From: Intrasporangium calvum DSM 43043
GTDB lineage: Bacteria > Actinomycetota > Actinomycetes > Actinomycetales > Dermatophilaceae
Assembly (NCBI RefSeq): GCF_000184685.1
Contig: NC_014830.1
Span: forward strand, 744,001-808,000
DNA: 64,000 bases
Direction: 5' to 3'
Below the pieces are notes generated by a model. The model did no database searches. It was not told where the DNA came from and saw nothing but the letters and a program-made list of their open reading frames with translations. Position 1 is the stretch's first letter. The number at the start of each line of letters is the position of its first letter. Made by a program: the position numbers and the translations under genes. Positions 1-11,567 of the stretch are shown piece by piece.

Positions 1-1
1 A

Positions 2-1252
2 GCCGGTCCCGGAGGATCTGCCACCGCCGCCTACCTCGCGATGGCGGGCATCGACGTGCTCCTCCTCGAGAAGACGTACTTCCCCCGCGAGAAGGTCTGC
101 GGCGACGGACTGACCCCCCGGGCGGTCCGTGAGCTGGTCAACCTGGGCATCCCGACCCCCGAGTCGGACGGCTGGATCCGCAACAAGGGGCTGCGCATCA
201 TCGGTGCCGGCATGCGACTCCAGCTCGACTGGCCGGAGAGCTCCGCGTTCCCGCCCTATGGTCTCGTCCGCACCCGGATGGACTTCGACGACATCCTCGC
301 CCAGCACGCCGTCAAGAACGGCGCCCGCCTGGTCCAGGGCTGCAACGTCTCCGCCCCGATCACCGACGCCCGCGGCGCGATCGTCGGCGTCACCGCGAAG
401 TCCGTCGACGAGAGCGGGCGCGCGACGGGGGAGACCCACGAGTACCGCGCGCCGCTCGTCATCGCCGCAGACGGCAACTCCAGCCGCCTCTCCCTCGCGA
501 TGGGCCGCGAGAAGCGCGACGACCGCCCGATGGGCGTGGCCGTCCGCACCTACTACACGAGCCCGCGCACCAACGACGACTACCTCGAGTCCTGGCTCGA
601 GCTGTGGGCCAAGGACCCGTCCGGCAAGGACGTCCTGCTGCCCGGCTATGGCTGGATCTTCGGCGTCGGCGACGGCACGAGCAACGTCGGCCTCGGCATC
701 CTCAACACGTCCAAGGCCTTCGGCAACGTCGACTACAAGGACGTCATGCGTCGCTGGGTGGCGACGATGCCCGAGGAGTGGACCTACAACGACGAGACGA
801 TGACGCAGCCGATCCGTGGGGCCGCGCTGCCGATGGGCTTCAACCGGCAGCCGCACTACGCCGACGGGCTGCTGCTCGTCGGCGACTCCGGCGGGATGGT
901 CAACCCGTTCAACGGCGAGGGCATCGCCTAAGCCATGGAGTCCGGGCGGACCGCGGCCGAGGTGGCCGCGCACGCCTTCGCCCGCGCCGACGCCGCGAGC
1001 CGGGAGCGCGTGCTCCAGTCGTACAACACGCGGATGAAGCAGGACCTCGGCGGCTACTACACCCTCGGCCGGCACTTCGCGACGATCATCGGCAACCCCG
1101 AGGTGATGCGGCTCGCGACGAAGTACGGCCTGCCGCGCACGACGCTGATGAAGTTCCTCCTGAAGATCATGGCCAACCTGGCCGAACCCGGTGGCAAGGG
1201 TGCGAGCGACCGCATCATCAACGCCCTGTCGAAGATCGCGCCGGACGCATGA
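2..1252 (+). pseudogene. Geranylgeranyl reductase family protein (menaquinone reductase-like), 5'-truncated, in-frame stop
   Basis: This is an FAD-dependent reductase of the geranylgeranyl reductase family, which saturates isoprenoid side chains; in actinobacteria the homologue acts on menaquinone. The reading frame enters from outside the window with the end of the FAD Rossmann motif (GPGGSATAAYLAMAGIDVLL), then the family-typical CGDGLTPRAV and the second FAD motif DSGGMVNPFNGEGIA. Directly after this a TAA (929-931) interrupts the frame. Translation continues in the same frame with AMESGRTAAE and runs to a normal TGA at 1250-1252, giving another 106 codons. Homologues read Tyr at the stop (GIAYAMESG), so a single C-to-A change (TAC to TAA) explains it. 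It lies upstream of nuo, a common place for quinone genes. It is either a fresh nonsense mutation or a sequencing error. Confidence 0.85.
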
Positions 1253-1265
1253 CCCGAGCCCCGTC

Positions 1266-1279
1266 GTATGCCGCTGGGC
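1266..1279 (+). repeat. Dispersed 14-bp motif GTATGCCGCTGGGC, exact copy
   Basis: Exact copy of the window-wide motif, lying 13 bases after the stop codon of the prenyl reductase gene. See the finding on this repeat family. Confidence 0.8.
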
Positions 1280-1321
1280 CGGCTTCCCGGGCCGCCGCTC
1301 GCCCCCGGGTGGGGTGGACCT

Positions 1322-1337
1322 TGTGACCCCGGGCACA
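1322..1337. promoter_or_regulatory. CRP-like operator upstream of nuo operon 1
   Basis: TGTGACCCCGGGCACA matches the CRP/GlxR-type consensus TGTGA-N6-TCACA with one change in the right arm, and is flanked by T and A to give TTGTG...CACAA. Its centre lies about 37 bases before the start point predicted from the TAGGAT box at 1355-1360, so a bound protein would touch the -35 region. Whether it activates or represses cannot be told from sequence. Confidence 0.4.
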
Positions 1338-1354
1338 ATCGACTCGGACCCCCC

Positions 1355-1360
1355 TAGGAT
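1355..1360 (+). promoter_or_regulatory. Putative -10 box of nuo operon 1
   Basis: TAGGAT fits the actinobacterial TANNNT -10 consensus and stands 75 bases before the nuoA start codon. No good -35 element is seen at the expected distance, and the CRP-like site occupies that region. Confidence 0.4.
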
Positions 1361-1435
1361 GGGTGCGCCGAGCACTGTCAGGCACGGTGGCCGCGACCGC
1401 CACCGCTGCCACGATCGAAAGGCATGTGACCGAGG

Positions 1436-1795
1436 ATGAACCCGTACGTCCCGATCCTGTTCATGCTGGGGCTCGGCTTCGCCTTCGCTGCGTTGTCCGT
1501 GGGCGCCTCGCTCGTCGTCGGGCCGAAACGCTACAACCGGGCCAAGCTCGAGGCGTACGAGTGCGGGATCCAGCCGTCACCCCACCCCGCCGGCGGCGGG
1601 CGCGTGCCGATCAAGTACTACCTGACGGCGATGCTCTTCATCATCTTCGACATCGAGTCGGTCTTCCTCTATCCCTTCGCCGTCGCGTTCAACCGGCTCG
1701 GCCTGTTCGCCCTGGTCGAGATGGTCCTGTTCATCCTCACCGTGTTCGTCGCGTACGCGTACGTGTGGCGCCGCGGTGGCCTCGAGTGGGACTGA
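1436..1795 (+). CDS. nuoA: NADH-quinone oxidoreductase subunit A
   Basis: First gene of the complete complex I operon; 119 residues, the usual NuoA length. It encodes a small membrane subunit with three predicted helices (residues about 7-29, 62-85 and 90-110). The conserved loop between helices 1 and 2 reads YECGIQPS, containing the Cys that lies near the quinone channel in complex I, followed by the [12 protein letters not shown] segment typical of NuoA. NuoA packs against NuoH and NuoJ at the junction of the two arms. The ATG follows GAGG. A CRP-like site and a TAGGAT box lie upstream. Confidence 0.96.
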   Translation: MNPYVPILFMLGLGFAFAALSVGASLVVGPKRYNRAKLEAYECGIQPSPHPAGGGRVPIKYYLTAMLFIIFDIESVFLYPFAVAFNRLGLFALVEMVLFILTVFVAYAYVWRRGGLEWD

Positions 1796-1886
1796 GCGAG
1801 TCGGTGGGCCGCAGAGTGGAGCACCAAGTGGAGCACCGAGTGGACCTGGCCGCGCCAGAGCGAGCACGAAGGACTTAGGAGAAACC

Positions 1887-2441
1887 ATGGGAATCGAAGA
1901 GAAGCTGCCAGCCGGATTCCTGCTCTCGACCGTCGAAGGGCTCGCCGGCTACATGCGCAAGGCGTCGATGTGGCCGGTGACCTTCGGCCTCGCCTGCTGC
2001 GCGATCGAGATGATGGCCGTCGGCACACCGGACTATGACATCGCCCGGTTCGGCATGGAGCGGTTCTCGGCCACCCCGCGGCAGGCCGACCTGATGATCG
2101 TCGCCGGTCGCGTCAGCCAGAAGATGGCGCCCGTCGTGCGCCAGGTCTACGACCAGATGCCCAACCCGAAGTGGGTCATCTCGATGGGCGTCTGCGCGAG
2201 CTCCGGTGGGATGTTCAACAACTACGCCATCGTCCAGGGCGTCGACCACATCATCCCGGTCGACATCTACCTGCCCGGCTGCCCGCCCCGCCCGCAGATG
2301 CTGCTCAACGCGATCATCGAGCTGCACAAGCAGGTCCAGAGCACGCCGCTCGGCGTCAACCGCGTGGCCGCTGCCCGCGCCGCTGAGGAGGCCGCCCTGC
2401 AGGCGACGCCCACCCACCAGATGAAGGGGCTGCTCGCATGA
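1887..2441 (+). CDS. nuoB: NADH-quinone oxidoreductase subunit B
   Basis: Peripheral-arm subunit (184 residues) that carries cluster N2, the last iron-sulfur centre before quinone. The four ligands are visible: adjacent Cys37-Cys38 in GLACCAIEM, Cys103 in GVCASSGG and Cys132 in PGCPPRPQ. The frame is open further upstream, but ATG 1887 is chosen because AGGAG lies seven bases before it and because NuoB homologues start here (MGIEEKLP). The 91-base gap after nuoA holds a short tandem duplication (AGTGGAGCACCA at 1815 and a near copy at 1827). The stop overlaps the start of nuoC by four bases, indicating translational coupling. Confidence 0.96.
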   Translation: MGIEEKLPAGFLLSTVEGLAGYMRKASMWPVTFGLACCAIEMMAVGTPDYDIARFGMERFSATPRQADLMIVAGRVSQKMAPVVRQVYDQMPNPKWVISMGVCASSGGMFNNYAIVQGVDHIIPVDIYLPGCPPRPQMLLNAIIELHKQVQSTPLGVNRVAAARAAEEAALQATPTHQMKGLLA

Positions 2442-3258
2442 GCGACGACGTGGTGAAGAACGACGCACCGACGAGCGACGCGGGCAAGCCCGATGTGGCG
2501 AAGGGCCTCGAGAAGACGCAGGAGAGTGGCCTGACCCCCGGCGAGATCGAGCTGGTGCAGGGCGCCGGCGCCGATGTCGAGCCGGGCGAGACGACGCCGA
2601 AGGTCGTCGGCTACCGGCAGGGCATGTTCGGGGCGAAGCAGGGCGGGGACACCTCCGGCTACGGCCTGCTCCGTCGACCCGTGCTCGTCGCGGGGGAGAC
2701 GTCGCGTCCCTACGGCAGCTTCTTCGACGAGGTCGCCGACGCGCTCGAGCGGGCCCTCGTCGGTGGGAGCGCCTCGTTCGGCGAAGCGGTCGCGGCGGTC
2801 GTCATCGACCGCGGCGAGATGACGATCAACGTCCACCGCGAGCACCTGGTGGCCGTGGCGCGGGCGCTGCGCGACGACCCCGCCCTCCGGTTCGAGATCT
2901 GCACCGGGGTGTCCGGCGTCCACTACCCGGACCGGGTCGGCGAGGAGCTCCACGCCGTCTACCACTTCCTGTCGATCACGCACGGGAGCCGGCGCATCCG
3001 CGTCGAGGTGTCCTGCCCCGAGGAGGACCGCCACATCCCCTCGATCGTCGAGGTCTACCCGGCCAACGACTGGCACGAGCGCGAGACGTGGGACATGTTC
3101 GGGATCGAGTTCGACGGTCACCCGGCCCTGACGCGGGTCCTCATGCCCGACGACTGGCCGGGCCACCCCCAGCGCAAGGACTATCCCCTCGGCGGCATCC
3201 CCGTCGAGTACAAGGGCGCGACGGTCCCCCCGCCGGACCAGCGGAGGTCGTACAACTG

Positions 3259-3259
<1 letters not shown>
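2438..3259 (+). CDS. nuoC: NADH-quinone oxidoreductase subunit C
   Basis: Hydrophilic subunit of the Q-module, 273 residues. The NuoC signature is seen in the C-terminal half as [20 protein letters not shown] followed by the [19 protein letters not shown] segment. About 60 residues at the N-terminus are acidic, low-complexity sequence not found in short NuoC proteins, but such extensions are common in actinobacteria. ATG 2438 overlaps the nuoB stop (ATGA), and the gene's own stop overlaps the start of nuoD by one base. The protein bridges NuoB and NuoD and binds no cofactor. Confidence 0.95.
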
Positions 3260-4686
<1,427 letters not shown>

Positions 4687-4765
4687 GCACGGCAGGCTGT
4701 GAGGCTCGCAGCGAGCGCCAGAGCGCGCGGACCGGGACGCTCGCCATCGCGCGAAAGGACAACGC

Positions 4766-5533
4766 ATGAGCGGCAACGACACCTCCCACGCCTCGGGGCA
4801 CCTGCACCTGCGGCCGGAGTCCAAGGAGCCCTACGCCCCGGAGGTGCTCGAGCAGCTGCGGGTCGACGCGGCCGAGGTCATCGCCCGCTACCCGCAGAAG
4901 CGCTCCGCGCTCCTGCCGCTGCTGCACCTCGTCCAGTCGGTCGACGGCTACGTCACCGGCCGGGGGGTCTCGCTCTGTGCGGAGCTGCTCGACCTCACCG
5001 AGGCCGAGGTCAGCGGCGTCGCCACGTTCTACACGCAGTTCAAGCGCCACCCCAACGGCGAGTACACCGTCGGCGTGTGCACGAACACCCTCTGCGCCGT
5101 CATGGGCGGCGACCAGATCTTCGACACCGTCGCCGAGCACCTCGGGATCGGGCACGACGAGACGACCGCGGACGGCAAGATCACGCTCGAGCGGATCGAG
5201 TGCAACGCGGCGTGCGACTACGCCCCGGTCGTCATGACCAACTGGGAGTTCTTCGACAACCAGACCCCGGACAGCACGGTCCAGCTCGTCGACGACCTCC
5301 GCGAGGGCAAGGACGTTCGCCCGACCCGCGGGCCCGACCGGGTCTGCACCTTCAAGCAGGTCTCCCGCGTCCTCGCCGGCTTCCACGACGGTCTCGCCGA
5401 CCAGGGGCCCGGCGCCGGACCGGCCTCCCTGCTCGGTCTGCGCATCGCCAAGGAGCACGGCTGGACGGCCCCCGGCGACGAGAGCGACTCGTCCGGCGAC
5501 ACTCCGACGGATGGCAAGGACGGCTCGAAGTGA
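4766..5533 (+). CDS. nuoE: NADH-quinone oxidoreductase subunit E
   Basis: Thioredoxin-fold subunit of the NADH-oxidising module, 255 residues, holding the [2Fe-2S] centre N1a. The four ligands are Cys105 and Cys110 (CTNTLC) and Cys146 and Cys150 (CNAAC), the expected C-X4-C...C-X3-C pattern. The N-terminus holds the helical NuoE region (EVIARYPQKRSALLPLLHLVQ) and the C-terminus has an 80-residue low-complexity tail. A 79-base gap separates it from nuoD, and AAAGGA precedes the ATG. The stop overlaps the GTG start of nuoF by three bases. Confidence 0.95.
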   Translation: MSGNDTSHASGHLHLRPESKEPYAPEVLEQLRVDAAEVIARYPQKRSALLPLLHLVQSVDGYVTGRGVSLCAELLDLTEAEVSGVATFYTQFKRHPNGEYTVGVCTNTLCAVMGGDQIFDTVAEHLGIGHDETTADGKITLERIECNAACDYAPVVMTNWEFFDNQTPDSTVQLVDDLREGKDVRPTRGPDRVCTFKQVSRVLAGFHDGLADQGPGAGPASLLGLRIAKEHGWTAPGDESDSSGDTPTDGKDGSK

Positions 5534-6861
5534 CTGACACGCTGACTCCGATCCTCACGAAGTTCTGGGACGCGCCCGAGTCCTGGACCCTCGCCACCTA
5601 CGAGCGCAACGACGGCTACCGCGCGCTGCGCAAGGCCCTCGACATGGCGCCCGCCGACGTCCTCGGAGCGGTCAAGGACTCGAGCATCCGGGGGCGCGGC
5701 GGGGCCGGGTTCCCGACGGGTCTGAAGTGGTCGTTCATGAGCCCGCCCGACGGCGGGCCCCGCTACCTCGTCGTCAACGCCGACGAGTCCGAGCCGGGCA
5801 CCTGCAAGGACATCCCGCTCATGATGGCCAACCCGCACGCGCTGATCGAGGGGGCCATCATCAGCTCCTACGCGATCGGGTGCGAGCACGCCTTCATCTA
5901 CCTGCGCGGCGAGGTCGTCCACGTCTACCGTCGCCTGCTGCGAGCCGTCGAGGAGGCCCGCGCGGCCGGCTACCTCGGTGACGACGTCGGAGGCAAGGGC
6001 GTCAAGGTGAACATCACCGTCCACGCCGGCGCGGGCGCCTACATCTGTGGTGAGGAGACGGCCCTGCTCGACTCCCTCGAGGGCCGACGGGGCCAGCCGC
6101 GGCTCAAGCCGCCGTTCCCCGGGGCCGCCGGCCTCTACGCCCGGCCGACCTCCGTCAACAACGTCGAGTCCATCGCCTCCGTGCCGGGGATCATCCTGCG
6201 CGGTCCGGACTGGTTCAAGGGCATGGGCACCGAGAAGTCCACCGGCTTCGGCATCTTCAGCCTCTCCGGCCACGTTACCCACCCCGGTCAGTTCGAGGCG
6301 CCGCTCGGCATCACGATGCGCGAGCTGATCGAGCTGGCCGGTGGGATGCGCCAGGGGCACCGGCTGAAGTTCTGGACGCCGGGTGGCTCGTCGACGCCGA
6401 TCTTCACCGAGGAGCACCTCGACGTGCCGCTCGACTTCGACTCGGTCGCCGCAGCCGGTTCGATGCTCGGCACCCGGGCCCTGCAGGTCTTCGACGAGAC
6501 CGTGTCCGTCGTCCGCGCGGTGTCGCGCTGGACCGACTTCTACGCCCACGAGTCCTGCGGGAAGTGCACGCCGTGCCGTGAGGGCACGTGGTGGCTGCGC
6601 CAGATCATGAACCGCATCGAGAACGGCAAGGGGACGCAGGACGACATCGACAAGCTCGTCGACATCTGCGACAACATCCTCGGCCGCAGCTTCTGCGCCC
6701 TCGGTGACGCGGCGACGAGCCCGATCACCTCGGCCGTCAAGTACTTCCGCGAGGAGTTCGAGGCAGGCATGCACACGCCGGCCCACGAGCTCTTCCCGCC
6801 GGGGAGGTCGGTCCTCTTCGACGTCCAGACCAAGGAGTCCAGCGGGATGGTGACCGCATGA
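5530..6861 (+). CDS. nuoF: NADH-quinone oxidoreductase subunit F (NADH- and FMN-binding)
   Basis: Entry point for electrons into complex I: binds NADH and FMN and carries [4Fe-4S] cluster N3 (443 residues). The glycine-rich NADH/FMN loop [15 protein letters not shown] is at residues 55-70, the second FMN region is [20 protein letters not shown], and the N3 ligands are Cys343, Cys346 and Cys349 (CGKCTPC) plus Cys389. The GTG at 5530 overlaps the nuoE stop and yields [13 protein letters not shown], matching the normal start of NuoF. The open frame upstream of this runs antiparallel to family expectations inside nuoE and was not used. The gene overlaps nuoG by four bases. Confidence 0.96.
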   Translation: MTDTLTPILTKFWDAPESWTLATYERNDGYRALRKALDMAPADVLGAVKDSSIRGRGGAGFPTGLKWSFMSPPDGGPRYLVVNADESEPGTCKDIPLMMANPHALIEGAIISSYAIGCEHAFIYLRGEVVHVYRRLLRAVEEARAAGYLGDDVGGKGVKVNITVHAGAGAYICGEETALLDSLEGRRGQPRLKPPFPGAAGLYARPTSVNNVESIASVPGIILRGPDWFKGMGTEKSTGFGIFSLSGHVTHPGQFEAPLGITMRELIELAGGMRQGHRLKFWTPGGSSTPIFTEEHLDVPLDFDSVAAAGSMLGTRALQVFDETVSVVRAVSRWTDFYAHESCGKCTPCREGTWWLRQIMNRIENGKGTQDDIDKLVDICDNILGRSFCALGDAATSPITSAVKYFREEFEAGMHTPAHELFPPGRSVLFDVQTKESSGMVTA

Positions 6862-9377
6862 CCGCCACCTCGACCAGTGCCGCCTCGTCCGCTGCTTCCT
6901 CGTCGGGGGCGGCCGCGGGAGGTCCGGCCAACCCCGACCTCGTGGGCCTGACGATCGACGGAGTCGACGTCAGCGTCCCCAAGGGAACCCTCGTCATCCG
7001 GGCCGCCGAGACGATCGGCATCGAGATCCCGCGCTTCTGCGACCACCCGCTCCTCGAGCCGGTCGGCGCCTGCCGGCAGTGCCTCGTCGACGTCGCCCTT
7101 CCCGACAAGGAGGGGGTGCCGCGGGCCATGCCGAAGCCGCAGGCCTCGTGCACCATGACGGTCTCCCCGGGGATGGTCGTCAACACCCAGCACAGCTCGC
7201 CCGTGGCCGACAAGGCGCAGCAGGGCGTCATGGAGCTGCTCCTCATCAACCACCCGCTCGACTGCCCGGTCTGCGACAAGGGCGGCGAGTGCCCCCTGCA
7301 GAACCAGGCGATGAGCAACGGCCGGGCGGTGTCCCGCTTCGAGGACGTCAAGCGGACCTACCCGAAGCCCATCAACATCTCGTCGCAGGTCCTCCTCGAC
7401 CGCGAGCGGTGCGTCCTCTGCGCCCGCTGCACCCGCTTCTCCGACCAGATCGCCGGCGACCCGTTCATCGCCCTGGTCGAGCGCGGCGCCCTCCAGCAGG
7501 TCGGCATCTACGAGGAGCAGCCGTTCGAGAGCTACTTCTCCGGCAACACGGTCCAGATCTGCCCGGTCGGAGCGCTGACCGGCGCCGCCTACCGGTTCCG
7601 GAGCCGGCCGTTTGACCTCGTGTCGACGCCGTCCGTCTGCGAGCACTGCGCGAGCGGGTGCGCGATCCGCACCGACCATCGACGGGGCGTCGTCCTGCGC
7701 CGGATGGCGCTGCGCGACCCCGAGGTCAACGAGGAGTGGAACTGCGACAAGGGCCGCTGGGCCTTCACCTACGCCACGCAGCCCGACCGCATCGAGTTCC
7801 CGATGGTGCGCCAGCCGAACGGTGAGCTCAAGGCGGTCGGTTGGCCGGAGGCCCTCGCTGCGGCTGCCGCCGGTCTCGCCGGAGCCAGGGCCGGTGTGCT
7901 CGTGGGCGGTCGGGTGTCGACCGAGGACGCCTACGCCTACGGCAAGTTCGCCCGGGTCGCCCTCGGCACCAACGACATCGACTTCCGCTCGCGGCCGCAC
8001 TCGGCCGAGGAGGTCGCGTTCCTCGCGGAGCACGTCGCCGCGACGGGGCCGGACGGCGGCTCGGTGACCTACGCCGACCTCGAGAAGGCCGGCACGGTCC
8101 TCCTCGTCGGGTTCGAGCCCGAGGACGAGAGCCCGATCGTCTTCCTGCGGCTGCGCAAGGCGTTCCGCCGCAACAAGACCAAGGTGTATGCCGCTGGGCC
8201 CGTTCCCACCCGCGGGCTCGCCAAGGTGGGTGGCACCCTCATCCCGACGGTGCCCGGCCAGGAGGCCGCGACCCTGCGCGACCTGCGCGCCGGTGACGTC
8301 GGCAGCGCCGCCCGGGACGGGCTCGCTCAGGGCGGGATCATCCTCGTCGGCGAGCGGGCGGCGACCTCGCCCGGCGCCCTCGCCGCGGTGGCCCAGCTCG
8401 CGGCCGAGACCGGCGCCCGGCTCGCCTGGGTCCCGCGGCGCGCCGGTGAGCGCGGAGCCCTGGAGGCCGGTGCGCTCGGCGCGCTCCTCCCGGGGGGCCG
8501 CCCGACGACCGACGCTGCCGCCCGGCGCGAGGTGGCCGCGGCCTGGGACGTCGGCTCGCTGCCGGACGCTCCGGCCCGCGACACCGCCGGCATCATCGCC
8601 GCCGCCGCGTCCGGGGACCTGGACGCCCTGGTCCTCGGCGGCGTCGACCCGGCCGACCTCGGCCTCGCGGATACCCGCAACGCCCTCGAGAAGGCCTTCG
8701 TCATCTCCTTGGAGATCCGCGAGTCGGCCGTCACCCAGCTCGCCGACGTCGTCCTCCCCGTGGCCGCCCAGGCCGAGAAGGAGGGTTCCTACGTCAACTG
8801 GGAAGGCCGGGTCCGCTCCTTCGAGAAGGCCCTGACCACCAACCACGTCAGCGACCACCGCGCCCTCGACATGCTGGCCGGAGAGCTCGGCCACTTCCTG
8901 GCAACCCGCACCAAGGACCAGGTCCACGCGCAGTTCGAGGCGCTCGGGCCCTGGTCCGGGGCACGGGGCGTGTCCGCCTCCGGGCAGGCCGCCACGGCAC
9001 CCGTGGTCGGTGACGGGCTGGGCGACTACGTCCTGGCCACCTGGCCGACCCTGCTCGACCGCGGCCGGATGCAGGACGGCGAGCCCTTCCTCGCCGGGAC
9101 GGCGCCGGCTCCGGCCGCCCGACTGTCGCCCGGATCGGCCGAGCGGCTCGGCGTGCCGGACGGCGGCAGCGTCACCGTGACCGGCCCCCGCGGCAGTGTG
9201 ACCGTGCCGGCGCTCGTCACCGCAGGCATGGTCGACGGCGTCGTGTGGCTTCCCACGAGCTCCCTGGGTGTCTCGGTCCGTGCCGGGCTCGGCTCCGACT
9301 CCGGCCGTCGGGTCTCCGTGACCGCGGGCGACGCAGCCACTGACTCCGCCAACCTCGCAAAGGACGGTGTCGCATGA
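6858..9377 (+). CDS. nuoG: NADH-quinone oxidoreductase subunit G
   Basis: Largest peripheral subunit, 839 residues. An N-terminal ferredoxin-like domain holds the [2Fe-2S] motif ([15 protein letters not shown]) and the His-Cys cluster N5 region ([14 protein letters not shown]). Two further [4Fe-4S] ligand sets are CVLCARC and CPVGAL. A molybdopterin-oxidoreductase-like domain starts with the C-X2-C-X3-C-X27-C set for cluster N7 (CEHCASGC...C), which only some bacterial NuoG proteins keep. The C-terminal half is the catalytically dead molybdopterin domain. A copy of the dispersed 14-bp motif (8186-8199) sits inside the gene and encodes VYAAG. Overlaps nuoF and nuoH by four bases each. Confidence 0.95.
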   Translation: MTATSTSAASSAASSSGAAAGGPANPDLVGLTIDGVDVSVPKGTLVIRAAETIGIEIPRFCDHPLLEPVGACRQCLVDVALPDKEGVPRAMPKPQASCTMTVSPGMVVNTQHSSPVADKAQQGVMELLLINHPLDCPVCDKGGECPLQNQAMSNGRAVSRFEDVKRTYPKPINISSQVLLDRERCVLCARCTRFSDQIAGDPFIALVERGALQQVGIYEEQPFESYFSGNTVQICPVGALTGAAYRFRSRPFDLVSTPSVCEHCASGCAIRTDHRRGVVLRRMALRDPEVNEEWNCDKGRWAFTYATQPDRIEFPMVRQPNGELKAVGWPEALAAAAAGLAGARAGVLVGGRVSTEDAYAYGKFARVALGTNDIDFRSRPHSAEEVAFLAEHVAATGPDGGSVTYADLEKAGTVLLVGFEPEDESPIVFLRLRKAFRRNKTKVYAAGPVPTRGLAKVGGTLIPTVPGQEAATLRDLRAGDVGSAARDGLAQGGIILVGERAATSPGALAAVAQLAAETGARLAWVPRRAGERGALEAGALGALLPGGRPTTDAAARREVAAAWDVGSLPDAPARDTAGIIAAAASGDLDALVLGGVDPADLGLADTRNALEKAFVISLEIRESAVTQLADVVLPVAAQAEKEGSYVNWEGRVRSFEKALTTNHVSDHRALDMLAGELGHFLATRTKDQVHAQFEALGPWSGARGVSASGQAATAPVVGDGLGDYVLATWPTLLDRGRMQDGEPFLAGTAPAPAARLSPGSAERLGVPDGGSVTVTGPRGSVTVPALVTAGMVDGVVWLPTSSLGVSVRAGLGSDSGRRVSVTAGDAATDSANLAKDGVA
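8186..8199 (+). repeat. Dispersed 14-bp motif GTATGCCGCTGGGC, exact copy in nuoG
   Basis: Exact copy within the nuoG reading frame; translated there as VYAAG. Confidence 0.75.
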
Positions 9378-10822
9378 CACTCAGCCCAGCGGCATACGGC
9401 CTCGTCTCGGCGCCGCCGGCGACGGAGAACCCGTTGGCCGACTTCAGCGACACCCCGCTCTGGTTGTCGCTGATCAAGGCGGTGCTGATCTTCGTCTACC
9501 TGCTGATCTCCACGCTGATCGTCATCTGGTTCGAGCGGCGCATCATCGGCCGGATGCAGCAGCGGCCGGGCCCCAACCGCAACGGCCCCTTCGGTCTGCT
9601 CCAGACGCTCGCCGACGGCCTGAAGTCGATGCTCAAGGAGGACATCGCGCCGGCCAACGCCGAGAAGGTGATCTACCGGGCTGCCGCCCTGATCACGGCG
9701 ACGATGGCCTTCGTGTCGTTCTCGATCATCCCGCTCGGCGGCGTCGTCTCGCTCTTCGGCCACGAGACCCCACTGCAGCTGACCGACGTGCCGGTGGCGG
9801 TGCTGCTCGTGCTCGCCGTCGCCTCCGTCGGCGTCTACGGCATCGTCCTCGCGGGGTGGAGCTCCGGCTCGACCTACCCGCTCCTCGGCGGCCTGCGCTC
9901 CACCGCCCAGGTCATCTCGTACGAGATCGCCATGGGGCTCTCGCTCGTCGCGGTCTTCCTCTACAGCGGCTCGATGTCGACCTCGCAGATCGTCGCCTCC
10001 CAGAGCTCGCTCTGGTACGTCCTGCCGGCTTTCTTCAGCTTCGTCGTCTACGTCATCACCATGGTCGGTGAGACCAATCGCCTCCCCTTCGACCTGGCCG
10101 AGGGCGAAGGCGAGATCGTCGGCGGCTTCCACACCGAGTACTCCGCGATGACCTTCGCGATGTTCTACCTCGGTGAGTACATCAACATGTTCACCGTCTC
10201 CGCGCTGGCCACGACGATGTTCCTCGGTGGTCCCGCGGCGCCGCCGCTCATCTCGATGATCGGCGACGGGATGTTCGCCGGCGGCTGGTGGGGCCTGCTG
10301 TGGTTCACGGTGAAGATGTGGCTCTTCATGTGGTTCTTCGTCTGGCTGCGCGGCACGCTGCCCCGTGTCCGGTACGACCAGTTCATGCGCTTCGGCTGGA
10401 AGTTCCTCATCCCGATCACCCTGGCCTGGGTCGTCGCCGTCGCGTTCATCCGCGGCGCACAGCTCGGCTTCCTCGGGGACGACAGCGTCACGATCGCCGG
10501 TCTCGTGTTCAACCGGGCGACGCTCATCCTGATCAGCGTCGTCGCCGTCCTCGCCCTCGTCGTCACGTGGGTCTGGGGCGACCGGGCCGATGCGAAGCGG
10601 GCTGCCCTCGACACGGCGCCGCCCGAGGAGATCGACCCCTTCGCTGACGGCTACCCCGTGCCGCCGCTGCCGGGTCAGCGCCTGCGCGAGCCAGCCCGAG
10701 CCGACCGCGTGCTCGCCGGCCCAGCCGGCGGCACGGGCGCCACGGTGCAGGGCAGCGCCACCGACCCCACCGCTCCCAGCACCACCGACGGCATCGCCGG
10801 CAAGGAGGACACCCATGGCTGA
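9374..10822 (+). CDS. nuoH: NADH-quinone oxidoreductase subunit H
   Basis: Membrane subunit that forms part of the quinone chamber and couples it to the proton-pumping arm; 482 residues with about eight helices. Conserved loops are [21 protein letters not shown], the [15 protein letters not shown] segment, and [20 protein letters not shown] with the charged residues of the E-channel. The last 90 residues are a hydrophilic Pro/Thr-rich tail beyond the usual 330-390-residue length, common in actinobacterial NuoH. ATG 9374 overlaps nuoG (ATGA). A reverse copy of the dispersed 14-bp motif begins at codon 4 and encodes SPAAY. Confidence 0.95.
   Translation: MTLSPAAYGLVSAPPATENPLADFSDTPLWLSLIKAVLIFVYLLISTLIVIWFERRIIGRMQQRPGPNRNGPFGLLQTLADGLKSMLKEDIAPANAEKVIYRAAALITATMAFVSFSIIPLGGVVSLFGHETPLQLTDVPVAVLLVLAVASVGVYGIVLAGWSSGSTYPLLGGLRSTAQVISYEIAMGLSLVAVFLYSGSMSTSQIVASQSSLWYVLPAFFSFVVYVITMVGETNRLPFDLAEGEGEIVGGFHTEYSAMTFAMFYLGEYINMFTVSALATTMFLGGPAAPPLISMIGDGMFAGGWWGLLWFTVKMWLFMWFFVWLRGTLPRVRYDQFMRFGWKFLIPITLAWVVAVAFIRGAQLGFLGDDSVTIAGLVFNRATLILISVVAVLALVVTWVWGDRADAKRAALDTAPPEEIDPFADGYPVPPLPGQRLREPARADRVLAGPAGGTGATVQGSATDPTAPSTTDGIAGKEDTHG
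9384..9397 (-). repeat. Dispersed 14-bp motif, exact copy in nuoH
   Basis: Reverse-strand exact copy at the start of nuoH, translated there as SPAAY, a different peptide from the nuoG copy. Confidence 0.75.
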
Positions 10823-11567
10823 CGAGAGCGTCAGCAAGGACCACGGCAGGAAGCGCAAGAGCGCCCTCGCCGAGATGTTCGCGCCCGTCGCGGGGTTCGG
10901 CGTGTCCTTCTCGACGATGTTCCGGAAGGTGGCGACGGAGGAGTACCCCGAGAAGCCCCGTCCGACCCAGCCACGGTTCCACGGCCGCCACCAGCTCAAC
11001 CGTCACGCGGACGGACTCGAGAAGTGCGTCGGGTGCGAGCTGTGCGCCTGGGCCTGCCCGGCCGACGCGATCCTGGTCGAAGGTGCCGACAACGACGACA
11101 CCCCCCTCGAGCAGGGCGGCAAGGGCCGGTTCAGCCCGGGCGAGCGCTACGGCCGCGTCTACCAGATCAACTACCTGCGGTGCATCTTCTGCGGGCTCTG
11201 CATCGAGGCCTGCCCGACGCGGGCCCTGACGATGACCAACTTCTACGAGCTCGCCGACAACGACCGCGGCAAGCTGATCTTCACCAAGGACCAGCTGCTC
11301 GCGCCGCTCCACGAGGGCATGCTCCCGCCGCCCTTCCCGATGGCCGACGGCATGGAGGAGCGCGACTACTACCAGGGCAAGGTCACCGGCCCGACCGCCG
11401 CCCAGCGCGACCACGTCGCCGCTCGCGACGAACGGGTCGTCGTGGACGAGAGCCCGCTGGCCCACGACGAGCCGGGCAACATCGCCGCGAGCGTGCCGGG
11501 CGAGCACGACGTGGTCCACACCACTGCGCCGACCGCTGCGCAGACCCGGGAAGGGGCGAACCCGTGA
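10815..11567 (+). CDS. nuoI: NADH-quinone oxidoreductase subunit I
   Basis: 8Fe ferredoxin-like subunit (250 residues) carrying clusters N6a and N6b, passing electrons from NuoG to NuoB. Two ligand sets are visible: [12 protein letters not shown] and [12 protein letters not shown], with the linking segment [13 protein letters not shown]. The N-terminal amphipathic part ([13 protein letters not shown]) lies on the membrane surface in known structures. The C-terminal 80 residues are a hydrophilic tail. ATG 10815 is chosen for AAGGAGGACACCC directly before it; the open frame upstream lies in nuoH. The stop overlaps the GTG start of nuoJ. Confidence 0.95.
   Translation: MADESVSKDHGRKRKSALAEMFAPVAGFGVSFSTMFRKVATEEYPEKPRPTQPRFHGRHQLNRHADGLEKCVGCELCAWACPADAILVEGADNDDTPLEQGGKGRFSPGERYGRVYQINYLRCIFCGLCIEACPTRALTMTNFYELADNDRGKLIFTKDQLLAPLHEGMLPPPFPMADGMEERDYYQGKVTGPTAAQRDHVAARDERVVVDESPLAHDEPGNIAASVPGEHDVVHTTAPTAAQTREGANP

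Noticed and set aside
6540-9380. A 946-codon open frame antisense to nuoG, and many similar long antisense frames
   Set aside because: High GC content leaves long open frames opposite real genes. The translations are low-complexity (Arg/Gly/Asp-rich) with no recognised domain.
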